Shown here: one piece after another, positions 18,444-27,379 of the stretch
Layout: every line of letters begins with the position of its first letter
How positions within the stretch are numbered: the stretch's first letter is position 1
Source: Syntrophus buswellii
GTDB lineage: Bacteria; Desulfobacterota; Syntrophia; Syntrophales; Syntrophaceae
Length of the DNA: 64,000 nt
Reading direction: 5' to 3'
Assembly: GCF_046097065.1 (NCBI RefSeq)
Contig: NZ_CP175563.1
Coordinates: forward strand, 1,426,001-1,490,000
Translations under genes and position numbers: made by a program
The notes under the pieces: generated by a model
Seen by the model: the letters and a program-made list of their open reading frames with translations, nothing else
Database searches by the model: none
What the model was told of the DNA's origin: nothing

Positions 18444-19641
18444 ATGCAGTTCATTATCACACTGGATCGATTTCTGACCATACTGCTCATTGCAAGTATG
18501 GTTGCGATCCTGACACGGAGACTCAAAGTTCCCTACAGCGTGGGGCTGGTTTTTGCCGGAATTCTTCTGGCATTTATCCCTTTGTTTTCAGGGATTCCCT
18601 TTACGAAAGAATTAATCTTCAATATATTCCTGCCACCCCTGGTTTTTGAAGCGGCCATACAAATTCGCTGGAGCAATCTACGCAGTGAATTTTTCCTTAT
18701 ACTGATCCTTGCCACCGCAGGGTTGTGCCTATCGGCAGCGGTAACTGCTGCAGGGATGAGGTATCTTGCCGATTGGGCTTGGATCAGCGCCCTGCTTTTC
18801 GGTGCGCATCGCAGCTACGGATCCCGTTTCCGTAATCGCCACGTTCAATGAAGCAGGGGTCCACAGCCGGATCCGTCTGCTGGTCGAAGCAGAAAGCCTT
18901 CTCAACGACGGTACGGCTGCCGTTGCCTTTGCCGTCATTCTTGCCGCTGCGGCAGGGGGGGCTATGACACTGAGTGGCATTGCCGGAAAACTGGCGCTTA
19001 CCGTAGGGGGCGGTGTCCTCTGCGGCGCACTGGTTGCCGGGGTCATTATGATCCTTGAAAGACGGGCAGGTGATAATCTTGTTGAATTTACCCTAACGAC
19101 TGTCACGGCCTATGGTTCTTTTCTCATCGCCGAGCACTTTCATTTTTCAGGGGTCCTCGCCTCTTTGACGGCGGGCCTTCTGGTGGGGAATCTTCGCCTC
19201 ATGCAAGCGGGTTCTGACGATGTCAGAAAAGCCATTACCGCCTATTGGGAGTATCTCGGTTTTCTTGCCAATTCATTCATCTTTATTGGCATCGGAGTGC
19301 AGGTTTCACTCCAGAACTTTAAAGCAGTCATTTTGCCGGCGATATGTGCAATACTCCTTGTGCTGGTGGGACGGGCGTGTGCAGTCTATCCTTTTTGCGC
19401 TCTATTCCGCAGATCCGAGCTTCGTGTACAGGGTAAGCACCAGCTTGTTCTGTTCTGGGGTGGTCTTAGAGGGGCCCTGGCTCTTGCCTTGGCAGTGGGG
19501 CTGCCGCTTTGGGTGCCTCACCGTGAAGAAATCATTTCGGTGACCTTTGCGGTGGTGGCCTTTTCCATTTTCGTGCAGGGAATGTCCATGACACCGCTAC
19601 TGCGGCGGATCGGTGAGATTCATAAGGGAGACGCAAGTTAA
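18444..19641 (+). pseudogene. CPA1 (NhaP-type) Na+/H+ antiporter, frameshifted
   Basis: Two overlapping frames together make one cation/proton antiporter. The first (18444 to about 18805) carries the N-terminal helices, including RLKVPYSVGLVFAGILL and LPPLVFEAAI, and ends in ISALLFGA. The second continues IAATDPVSVIATFNEAG and VEAESLLNDGTA to the C terminus at 19641. ATDPVSV and ESLLNDG are the core ion-site motifs of CPA1 exchangers. Joining needs a shift near 18805 (GCGCATCGCA), consistent with loss of two bases or gain of one. The first part has an AAAAGGAG site. Either a recent pseudogene or a sequencing error. Confidence 0.85.
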
Positions 19642-19714
19642 CTTAAAGGCGAAACGAATCCTTAATCCTGACATGGCATCCGGGAATGCGAAGAATTTTC
19701 CGGGGCAATGATAT

Positions 19715-19743
19715 TGACACCTTCAAGGGGGTCTGCTATTTTT
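19715..19743 (+). promoter_or_regulatory. Sigma-70-type promoter for the 19812 gene pair
   Basis: A consensus -35 box TTGACA at 19715-19720 is separated by 17 bases from TATTTT at 19738-19743. Transcription would start near 19750. The box lies downstream of the longest possible start of the next frame (19686), which supports the GTG start at 19812. Confidence 0.6.
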
Positions 19744-19811
19744 TTTCAAAGCTCATGATCCTGAAAAGAATGCTTCAAAAACAGACCTTATATAGGGGCG
19801 GGGGAAAAACG

Positions 19812-20159
19812 GTGAACGCTGCGAACGTTGATGAATTCGGCTACGATCCGGGCATTCGAAGAATGCGGCGGGTTTTTTCTCAGATGGAGGCGGTTTCGAC
19901 GAAACTGATCGGTGATGCGGGAATTTCCCCCTTCGATCCCAGGCTCCGTCGATGGCGGGAAGCCGCCCGGGTGCTCTTCGAGCGGGGCTGGGCCGCGGCG
20001 GATCGGCGAAATCTGTCCCTGGCGGATGATGAAGCGGGAATCCTCTACGGATTTGTCTTGAAACGGCTCATGGAACGGGACGGCGTTCCGGAAGAGAAGC
20101 TGCAGGTCATCGGAAGGCAGGATGCCCGGACCCGGGAAATTTCAGGGCTGGTGCCATGA
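19812..20159 (+). CDS. Small protein of unknown function
   Basis: I set the start at the GTG at 19812, downstream of a good promoter at 19715-19743 and of a GGGGCGGGGG stretch that could serve as ribosome site. An ATG at 19686 lies upstream of that promoter. The resulting 115-residue protein is soluble and Arg-rich, containing DEFGYDPGIRRMRRVFSQME and a helical C terminus. I do not recognise a family. Its stop overlaps the next gene's ATG by four bases, so the two are probably translated together. Confidence 0.6.
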   Translation: MNAANVDEFGYDPGIRRMRRVFSQMEAVSTKLIGDAGISPFDPRLRRWREAARVLFERGWAAADRRNLSLADDEAGILYGFVLKRLMERDGVPEEKLQVIGRQDARTREISGLVP

Positions 20160-20491
20160 TGCGCCTTCGCCTGTTCGGAAGATGCCGCATCTACCACGAT
20201 CCGGTCAGTCCGGTCCTCCGGGAGCCGGCGCAGATAGGATGGACCGCCTGGTTCAGGCAGATCGACCTGGTGACCCCGAGAAAATTAAAAGGTAAGGAGC
20301 TTCTGCAGCGGACGAGGGGATGGTGGACTGTGGAGCCCGACGAAGTCGAGGCGGTCGTTGAGGCCCATGGCCGGCTGGTTGTGGGGGATGGCGGGGAACT
20401 GATGGTCGAATGTTCCGACGGGCAGGCTGCAGCCCGCCTGGCTGCCGCACTTTCCGAGCGTTTCGGCGATCAGGTCATGCTCGCGCCCTGA
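20156..20491 (+). CDS. Small protein of unknown function, coupled to the preceding gene
   Basis: A 111-residue protein without signal peptide or membrane segments. Its start overlaps the stop of the previous gene (ATGA). The C-terminal half (VEAHGRLVVGDGGELMVECSD and on) alternates strands and helices and ends in ERFGDQVMLAP, but no family is recognised. It lies 28 bases upstream of the DUF362 ferredoxin gene, and these three genes may form one operon with a role in redox metabolism. That is inferred from position only. Confidence 0.6.
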   Translation: MMRLRLFGRCRIYHDPVSPVLREPAQIGWTAWFRQIDLVTPRKLKGKELLQRTRGWWTVEPDEVEAVVEAHGRLVVGDGGELMVECSDGQAAARLAAALSERFGDQVMLAP

Positions 20492-20519
20492 ATATCAACA
20501 GGAGGAAAGGACGCACATC

Positions 20520-21536
20520 ATGGAAGAAATCGTCTTTGAGAGGCTGTCAAGCCCCCACCGCCCATACGTGGGCGAACTGCGCCGTCTGCTGGAGAAAATG
20601 GAGGCCCCCTTCCGCAGGGGAGACCGGGTGGGCATCAAGCTTCACTGGGGCGAAAGGGAGAACCGTAGTTTTCTCCCACCCGACTATGCCCGGGAGATTT
20701 CCCTGTGGGTTAAAGCGGCAGGCGCTTTCCCTTTCCTCTTCGATACGACGGTTCTGTACTCCGGGGGGCGGCGGAAGGCTGAAGATTCCCTGCAGACGGC
20801 GGCGGAGCACGGCTATACGGAGGGCTTTCTGGGATGTCCCGTCGTCATCGCCGACGGAATGGATGGTCGCTCCGTTGTGGACCTGCAGACCGATTATAGC
20901 CACTTTTCTTCCGTACAGGTGGCCGACATTTTTGACCGCGCCGACGGCTATGTCATCTTTTCGCACTTCAAAGGGCACATGGAAGCGGGTTTCGGGGGGG
21001 CCATCAAAAACCTCTCCATGGGATTCGCCTCACGGGCTCAGAAGCAGAGGATGCATGCCGATATCCGCCCGCTTCTCAAACCCGGGAAGTGCATCAAATG
21101 CGGCGTCTGTGTCGACGTCTGTCCGACGGGTGCGGCGCAGTTCGGCGAAGACGGCTTGCCCACCTACGACCACGACGTCTGCATCGGCTGCGCGCAGTGC
21201 ATCGGCCTCTGCCCCAACATGGCCCTGAAAATCGAGTGGGAAACGGACGCAACAGTTTTTCAGGAGAAGCTCGTGGAAACGGCGGCGGCCGTCTGGCGGA
21301 AGATCGAGGGGCGCACCGTTCTGATCAATGCCCTGCTGAACATTACGACAGAGTGCGACTGCTGGCCGGGGGACAACCCCACGATCCATCCAGACCAGGG
21401 TTTTGTAGGTGCGTATCACCCGATCCGGATCGATGAGGAATCGATGCGGATCGTGGGCGAGGAAACCTTCGATTCGGCCCATCCCGGCATCCCCTGGAAG
21501 CGCCAGTTCTCCTATGCCCGGGAAATCGGTTTTTAA
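20520..21536 (+). CDS. DUF362 protein with two [4Fe-4S] ferredoxin motifs
   Basis: A 338-residue cytoplasmic iron-sulfur protein. The N-terminal two thirds are the DUF362 domain, including VGIKLHWGERENRSFLPP near residue 38 and FSHFKGHMEAGFGGAIKNLSMG near 145. At about residues 190-230 lies a tandem ferredoxin segment (CIKCGVCVDVCPTGA and CIGCAQCIGLCPNMA), enough cysteines for two [4Fe-4S] clusters. DUF362 proteins accompany electron-transfer or cofactor enzymes in anaerobes, and the exact reaction is unknown. A GGAGGAAAGG site precedes the ATG. Confidence 0.9.
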   Translation: MEEIVFERLSSPHRPYVGELRRLLEKMEAPFRRGDRVGIKLHWGERENRSFLPPDYAREISLWVKAAGAFPFLFDTTVLYSGGRRKAEDSLQTAAEHGYTEGFLGCPVVIADGMDGRSVVDLQTDYSHFSSVQVADIFDRADGYVIFSHFKGHMEAGFGGAIKNLSMGFASRAQKQRMHADIRPLLKPGKCIKCGVCVDVCPTGAAQFGEDGLPTYDHDVCIGCAQCIGLCPNMALKIEWETDATVFQEKLVETAAAVWRKIEGRTVLINALLNITTECDCWPGDNPTIHPDQGFVGAYHPIRIDEESMRIVGEETFDSAHPGIPWKRQFSYAREIGF

Positions 21537-21584
21537 AAACCGCCGCGGCAATCAAGCGGTTCGGACTTTTCAAGGGGCCGCGCA

Positions 21585-22308
21585 AACGGCATCCGCTTTG
21601 CCGATGCCAGCGGGCGGGTTCTTTATGACTCCTGTCTCGATGTGATCGAGTCAAGGCTTGACCAAGGGACAACGCCGCCTGCAATGGAAGCGGCGGGGCC
21701 AAGGGAAAAGATCTTTTTTGACCCGTCTCGGATCGCCTGCGGCATTGTAACCTGCGGAGGGATCTGTCCCGGCCTGAACGATGTGATCCGGGCCATCGTC
21801 ATGAGCCTTTGTTGCCACTGCGGTGTGCAGAGGATCTATGGGTTCCGGTACGGGTACGCGGGGCTCGTGGAGAGGCTCGGGCACGAGCCCCTCAGCCTGA
21901 CGCCGGACTCGGTGGCCCGCGTTCATGAGCTTGGCGGGTCGATCCTGGGAACGTCCCGGGGCCCCAGGAACCTTCGGAACGGGTAATGTCAAATACGGAG
22001 ACATCGGCATTTATCTGCGTGATGCCATCAGGGACTATTTCAAGAAAAACGCCATGGAGATCAACCTCAAATACATCGATCCCAGTTACATCATCCGGTG
22101 CATGCCGGCCAATTCCCGTGACGCGGCGTTCTGTCTCCCCCTCGGCCAGAGCGCCGTCCATGCCGACAAGGATAGCCTGTCCGCCGAAGGGCATCGGCCC
22201 ATGAATCGAGTTCCGGCCCTGTTTCAAGGAAGGGACCTTCGCGAGGAAATCCGGCCGGAGCATGGCGAGGCGAATCACAGCCTGGAAATGATCGAGCTGA
22301 ACGGCTGA
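21585..22308 (+). pseudogene. 6-phosphofructokinase, internally deleted and truncated
   Basis: Two pieces of an ATP/PPi phosphofructokinase-like protein are visible. The first, read from about 21585, runs through AGPREKIFFDPSR and IVTCGGICPGLNDVIRAIV to GSILGTSRGPRN. After a junction near 21975 the second resumes in another frame with GNVKYGDIGIYLRDAIRDYF and INLKYIDPSYIIR and runs to 22308. The central part, including the catalytic GDDT/TIDND region, is absent, as is the N terminus. No start codon with ribosome site precedes it. The gene cannot make active enzyme. Confidence 0.85.
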
Positions 22309-22389
22309 CCGGACTTCGCGGGCCGCAGAAAAAAAGGATCCTGCGGCAGCGGGAGATGACAGCCACCGGGGCAATCCCCCGCCCCGGCC

Positions 22390-24162
22390 TCAGTAGGTAT
22401 AGTCCATGGTTGTGTATTGTTTCAGAAGCCCCGTAGGTCCATAGGAGGAAACCTTTGTGATCATTCCCGCCGCATCGTAGAGGGTCGTGACATATCCTTT
22501 CAGCTGGTCCGTGAAATCGTAGGTGGACGTTTTGGCCGGCATTCCCACAGCATTATATTCATAGACGGTGTATTCTGAGATGACGCCCGTGGCGCCGTAT
22601 TCAGAAACTTTTATCTGTAATCCCGATGAGTTATATTGATAGGCCGTGTATTTGAGCAAAAGACCCGTAGGGCCGTATTTGGATACCTTGCTCTGTTTTC
22701 CTGCCTTGTTGTATTCGTACGTGACATATCCTGTCAGCTCGTCGGCGAGATTGTATGTGGCAACCTTGACGGGCTTGCCCGCCTCGTTATAGTCGTATAC
22801 GGTGTATTTCGAGATGACGCCCGTGGCGCCGTACTCCGTGACCTTTGACGGTTTTCCCGGAGATTTGTATTCGGTGACGACTTTGAGCATCAAAAGATTT
22901 GTGTAACCGTTGTAAGTGGATACATTAACCGCGTCTCCGGACTTGTTGTAAGAGGTTTTGATGTATTGCATGAGTTGACCGGCAGCACTGTAGTTGGAAA
23001 CCTTGATGGGTTTTCCCTCTGAATTGTACTGGGTTTTCGTGTATCCCACTAGTAAGCCTGTTGCGCTATAGGAGGACATCTTGATCTGTCTTCCTCCCGC
23101 ATCATACTCGTATGTGGAGTATCCCATGGACTGTCCGGCGGTGCCGAAGATGGACTGCTTCGCGAGCTTCGGGACAGCAGGGGCCGGTATGAGGGCGAGC
23201 TCCGTTCCGGTGAAGAGAACCTTGTAGCTCTTCCGGGATCCATCGGCGTTTAAAAACCACAGCGCCGCCTGGCCAGTGGAGGTGTTTCTCTTGATGAGAT
23301 CGCAGATGCCGTCACCATTGTAATCACCGGTAGCTGCAACCGTGGATTTCGTGTCCGTAAAAAGCTCCTTTTCGCTTTTCTTGGTTCCGTCAGCGTTCAT
23401 GAACCAGAGAACCGTCTGGCCGGTGGAGGCATTTCTCTTGATGAGATCGCAGATGCCGTCATTATCCACATCGCCCGTGGCCACGACGGTGGATTTTCGA
23501 TCCGTGAAGAGGACCTTGTAGCTCTTGCGTGTTCCGTCGGCGTTCATGAACCAGAGAACCGTCCGGCCGGTCGCATCGTCCCTCTTGATGAGATCGCAGA
23601 TGCCGTTCTTGTTGAAATCGCCCGTGGCCGTGATGGTGGAATAGGGTTCGGTGAAGAGGACCTTGTAGCTCTTGCGTGTTCCGTCGGCGTTCATGAACCA
23701 GAGGACCATCTGGCCGTTGGCCATTTTTCTCTGGATAAGGTCGCAGATTCCGTCACCGTTGAAATCGCCCGTGCCCGCGATGGTCGTTTTCGGTTCGGTA
23801 AAGAGGACCTTGTAGCTTTTGCGCGTCCCGTCGGCGTTCATGAACCAGAGGACCGCCTGGCCGGTCGACGAGCTTCTTTTGATGAGATCGCAGATTCCGT
23901 TGTTGTTGAAGTCCCCTGTTGCCGCGACGGTGGAGTCCTTGCTCGTCCAGAGGGTCTTATCGCCGGAATGGGTTCCGTCGGCATTCATGAACCACAGAAC
24001 CGTTGAAGCATTGGAGCTGTTCCTCAGCAGCAGGTCGGAGCGGCCGTCTTTGTTGAAATCAGAAAGGGCGGCGCGGGCATGCCGGGCCGTCGACGGTGAC
24101 AAAAGGACCAAGATGACCACAAAAAATAAAAAAGTCGAAAATTTTGAATGTCTTTTTCCCAT
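22390..24162 (-). CDS. Secreted repeat protein: FG-GAP/VCBS-like repeats then YD-like repeats
   Basis: A 590-residue exported protein. After a signal peptide (about 32 residues, ending ARA) come seven repeats of about 49 residues, each with a calcium-loop-like DFNxxGxxDL start followed by LWFMNADGTRKSYKVLFT, as in VCBS/FG-GAP beta-propellers. From about residue 335 it changes to repeats of about 28 residues of the form YEYNxAGKPxKVSxY alternating with YGATGVISKYT, resembling RHS/YD repeats. The two halves suggest a surface protein with a propeller and a fibrous domain. There is no C-terminal anchor. Partner and ligand are unknown. A G-rich stretch upstream may be the ribosome site. Confidence 0.8.
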   Translation of the reverse strand: MGKRHSKFSTFLFFVVILVLLSPSTARHARAALSDFNKDGRSDLLLRNSSNASTVLWFMNADGTHSGDKTLWTSKDSTVAATGDFNNNGICDLIKRSSSTGQAVLWFMNADGTRKSYKVLFTEPKTTIAGTGDFNGDGICDLIQRKMANGQMVLWFMNADGTRKSYKVLFTEPYSTITATGDFNKNGICDLIKRDDATGRTVLWFMNADGTRKSYKVLFTDRKSTVVATGDVDNDGICDLIKRNASTGQTVLWFMNADGTKKSEKELFTDTKSTVAATGDYNGDGICDLIKRNTSTGQAALWFLNADGSRKSYKVLFTGTELALIPAPAVPKLAKQSIFGTAGQSMGYSTYEYDAGGRQIKMSSYSATGLLVGYTKTQYNSEGKPIKVSNYSAAGQLMQYIKTSYNKSGDAVNVSTYNGYTNLLMLKVVTEYKSPGKPSKVTEYGATGVISKYTVYDYNEAGKPVKVATYNLADELTGYVTYEYNKAGKQSKVSKYGPTGLLLKYTAYQYNSSGLQIKVSEYGATGVISEYTVYEYNAVGMPAKTSTYDFTDQLKGYVTTLYDAAGMITKVSSYGPTGLLKQYTTMDYTY

Positions 24163-24393
24163 TCTCCGCGCCCCCCCCGTTATTCACTGAAAAAAAAGAC
24201 GGTGTAAGATTCCGTCATCGCTTCAATAAGGACCTGCCGATGGTTGCAAAGGGTTGAACGATCTGCAAGCGGAGAGCTTATATCATTATCGCCCGCCTGT
24301 TTCCAGGTGAAATGCAGCGCCGTGTGACAGGCGCTGAACCACCAGACATTCTGCATGCAGGATCAGGACCTTCGCTGCCTGCAAGGTATTCTT

Positions 24394-25323
24394 CTATTCG
24401 GAAAGTTTTACCGGTGTGACAAAGCCGGAGGGCTTGACGGCAAGGACCGAGCAGGCCAACTGATCAAGAATGGCCTCCGCGGTATTGCCGATGAACAATC
24501 CCGCGATGCCCGTTCGTGCAACCGTTCCCATGACGACCAAATCCGCCTCCAGTTGCGCCGCCAATTCCGGTATCAGCTTTTTGGCCGGTCCTTTGAGAAG
24601 ATGGAAGTTGGGGGAAAGATAATCATAGATAGACTCGCCGATCCGGCTTCGCAGGGTCTCGCCGAGTCTATAGAACGCCTTCTGGTGAAGCATGTGCTCC
24701 TTCTCGAGATAGTCGGCGCCTCCGGCTGCCGCGTCGATCCTGGAACGCAAGGTGCCTTCTCCAAATGGTTCCCAGGCGTGAACCAGGTGCAGAGACGCGA
24801 AATCGGACAGGGCCAGCGAAGTCGCTTGGTCCAGAATGTTCTCATTGAGGTCCTGCTCCGTCTCCGAGGGGTTCAAGGGGTCAACATCCACGGCAGCCAC
24901 GATGACCGAATATTTGGATTTCTCGGGAGTCTTCATCAGCCATACAGGGCACGGACATTTGCGCAGGAGATGCATGTCGTCGGTTCCGAAGAGCATTTTT
25001 ATGAAAGGGGGATTTTCCGCCACCTTGATGACCAGATCGTGAGAATTGCGCAGCACGGCGCGAATGACCTCGAGAAAAACCGGACCCGAGAGCACTTCGA
25101 GCCGGATGTTCAGGCGATCCCTGAAGGGTTCGATCAAGGCTTCAAGGTCCTGCCTGGAGAGGGCCGCCCATTCCTTGAGATAACCGTCCGGCACGGAAGG
25201 GAACACCGTGGCGACCGTCAGGTCCGCATTGTTGTTTTCCGCCAGTGAAACGGCCCGTTCCAGGGCCGAAGTCTGATCTGACGCTGGTTCGGAAACGAAA
25301 AGAATGTGCTTCAAAAGGATCAT
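24394..25323 (-). CDS. Tandem-domain universal stress protein (UspA family)
   Basis: A 309-residue protein with two Usp domains, as in E. coli UspE. The N-terminal copy starts LKHILFVSEPASDQTSALERAVSLA and is degenerate in its nucleotide loop. The C-terminal copy ends GTVARTGIAGLFIGNTAEAIL, which fits the GxxGxxxG-x-S/T ATP-binding loop of UspA proteins. Such proteins act in stress survival by unclear means. It lies 93 bases after the flavoprotein gene on the same strand and may be co-transcribed with it. Confidence 0.88.
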   Translation of the reverse strand: MILLKHILFVSEPASDQTSALERAVSLAENNNADLTVATVFPSVPDGYLKEWAALSRQDLEALIEPFRDRLNIRLEVLSGPVFLEVIRAVLRNSHDLVIKVAENPPFIKMLFGTDDMHLLRKCPCPVWLMKTPEKSKYSVIVAAVDVDPLNPSETEQDLNENILDQATSLALSDFASLHLVHAWEPFGEGTLRSRIDAAAGGADYLEKEHMLHQKAFYRLGETLRSRIGESIYDYLSPNFHLLKGPAKKLIPELAAQLEADLVVMGTVARTGIAGLFIGNTAEAILDQLACSVLAVKPSGFVTPVKLSE

Positions 25324-25415
25324 GACGCATGTCTCTCTTTACCGGCTTCCGGGATCATGTTCCTGGAAGCCGCTGAAAGGGCGATGGGACCGGGTCGGGG
25401 AAGGGCCGCCGGTTT

Positions 25416-26786
25416 CTATGGGGCTTCCTCCAGCGCCGCTTTGGCACGGCGTACGGCGAGATGCACGGGATCCCAGACGCCGGAATAGGGGGGAGCATAA
25501 CTGAGATCGAGATTGATCATCTCATCCACATCAAAGCCGGCATGAAGCGCCGTTGCGAACACATCGATCCGCTTGGCCGCACCTTCAACGCCGACGATCT
25601 GGGCGCCCAGGAGCCTCCCCGTTTCCCTTTCCGCCAGTGCCTTCACCGTGATCTTTCCGGCATTTGGATAATAGCTGGCCCGCGTCATGCCTTCGATACG
25701 TCCCGCGACATAGTCCAGCCCCAGGTCCGCTATTTCCTTTTCCTGAAGGCCTGTCCTGGCCACTTCAAAATCGCATATCTTGCTCACAGCCGTACCTACA
25801 ACGCCGGGGAACGTGGCATAGCCCCCACCCAGGTTGATCCCGGCAACCCTGCCCTGCTTGTTGGCGATCGTTCCCAGGGCGATATGGACCGGGCGCCGGC
25901 TGACGAGATGAAAGGATTCGGCGCAATCTCCGGCCGCCCAGACACCTGGGATGTTCGTCTGCATCCGGTCGTTGGTTTTAATGGCCTTTCGGACGCCGAG
26001 GGCAATCCCGGCATGCTCGGCCAGCTCCGTGTTGGGTCGCACTCCCAGGCCCAGAATGACGATATCGGCGGGAAGGGTCCGGCGGTCCGTAACGACGGCC
26101 TGGACCCGATCCTGTTCCACTTCGACGGAACGGAAAGATTCTTCCCTGAAGAGCTTGACGCCGACACGCATGAGGGCTTCGGAAACAAGGGAACCCATAT
26201 CGGGATCGAGGGTGTTCATGACCTGGGCAGCCAGCTCCACGAGAGAGACATCGAGGCCTCTCATGATCAAGGCCTCCGCCATTTCCAGGCCGATATATCC
26301 CCCTCCGATGATGACGGCCCTTTCGGGCTTTTCCCTGTCAATGACATCCCGGACCCGGATTCCGCTCTGGAGGGAATGAAGTCCATATACCCCCCGGGCC
26401 TTTGATCCGGGCACATCGGGACAAAAGGGAACGGCACCCGTTGCAATCATCAGCAGATCGAAGGCCTCTCGGTGCTCCTTTCCTTCCTTGAGGTCACGGA
26501 CATGGAGTCGGCGCTCCTTGAGGTCGATTTCCGTAACTTCGTGGAGGATGCGGGCGTCAATGCCGTATCGGTCACGAAACTCCTCGGGGGTGACAACCAC
26601 CAGCTTCCTGACATCGTCGACAACCTTGCCGACGTAGTAGGGAATGCTTCACGCCGAGTAGGAAGTGTGTGGCCCCCTCTCGAAAACAATGATGTCCAGC
26701 TCGGGATTTCTACGCTTTGCCTGGACCGCCGCGCTCATCCCGGCCGCATCGCCACCAATGATTGCAAGCCGTTGATTCTTCCGCAT
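25416..26786 (-). CDS. FAD-dependent CoA-disulfide reductase/NADH oxidase-like protein with in-frame TGA at the redox cysteine (possible selenoprotein)
   Basis: The frame starts at the ATG at 26784-26786 behind a strong GGGAGGTG site and runs 457 codons, interrupted once by TGA at 26649-26651. The first part reads LAIIGGDAAGMSAAVQAKRR (FAD dinucleotide fold) to ERGPHTSYSA. Immediately after the TGA it reads SIPYYVGKVVDD. In this family the segment is SYSACGIPYY, and the cysteine is the redox-active residue, so the TGA replaces precisely that residue. The rest is intact: GGGYIGLEMAEAL (NADH fold, about 155), TNIPGVWAAGDCAE (about 275) and the dimerisation domain to LSYAPPYSGVWDPV. A SECIS-like hairpin follows the TGA. 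Read-through as selenocysteine gives 456 residues, the normal length. A nonsense mutation is the alternative. Confidence 0.8.
26605..26644 (-). promoter_or_regulatory. SECIS-like hairpin after the in-frame TGA
   Basis: On the coding strand, 21 nt after the TGA, GUCGGC pairs with GUCGAC (plus one flanking C-G, seven pairs in all) around the loop AAGGUU. Two small internal loops separate this from further pairs ending with UUCC/GGAA (26644-26641 with 26608-26605). Bacterial SECIS elements have an apical loop with G residues about 16-37 nt after the UGA, and the fdhF loop AGGUCU shares AGGU with this one. Folding was done by eye. Confidence 0.5.
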
Positions 26787-26909
26787 TCTGCACCTCCCTG
26801 CCGGAAAAGACCAGCAAATCGATTGTTCCTGTTCTCCTGAAAAAAACCTCTCCCGCCTTGATGCCTCGGAATCGTTCATGAGGATTAAGAAGGGCAGGAC
26901 GCTGAACAC

Positions 26910-26941
26910 AAAACCCCGCCTCATTTCGGGGACGGGGTTTT
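26910..26941. terminator. Hairpin with A/T-rich flanks upstream of the flavoprotein gene
   Basis: AAAACCCCG (26910-26918) and CGGGGTTTT (26933-26941) form a 9-bp stem with A-tract and T-tract arms, the form of a bidirectional intrinsic terminator. It lies 120 bases upstream of the minus-strand flavoprotein start, so it would act on a transcript entering from either side or as an attenuator. No gene ends at it within 300 bases. Confidence 0.5.
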
Positions 26942-27379
26942 CTAATAAGGATCAATCCATAGCTTCACCTTGTTGAGGGTTCTGATGGGTTGGAAACCGG
27001 TTTACGTGAAGTTATACTAATTTGTGCGGTAAACTCACCGAAATGTCAAGAAGATGTTGTCCGATCCGTGATAGAATGTTCGAATTCCGGTGCGACATGC
27101 CTGTAAAAAGCCACGGAGTCATCGCTGGCATGATCTCGTTCCGCGGCACAAAAATCACGAACAGGGACGCACACTCTTTCATATGTCCTGTTGACCGGAA
27201 CGCGGGAACCCGTTATTCTTGTGCCAGAAGGATCTTGGATGGAGGGGAAACCGGGGGCGCCATCCGAAGCCGACGGTAAAGGATACCTGCAACCCGTGCC
27301 GACCAGGATCACCATGTCCCTATCATCATGACCACACCGGTTGGCTGCGGCTTTCCGCAGTGCGCATTCGGAGGAGAAA
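26942..27379. other. Gene-free stretch before purC
   Basis: About 440 bases between the divergent flavoprotein and purC genes. The frames here are short and show no family resemblance. Promoters for both directions must lie here or nearby, but no convincing -35/-10 pair can be singled out. A ribosome site (GGAGGAG) for purC lies at its right end. Confidence 0.5.

Noticed and set aside
22390..24162. Regular DNA repeats that might be a CRISPR array
   Set aside because: The repeat unit is about 147 bases, stays in frame, and encodes a protein repeat with a signal peptide. There are no spacers or cas genes.
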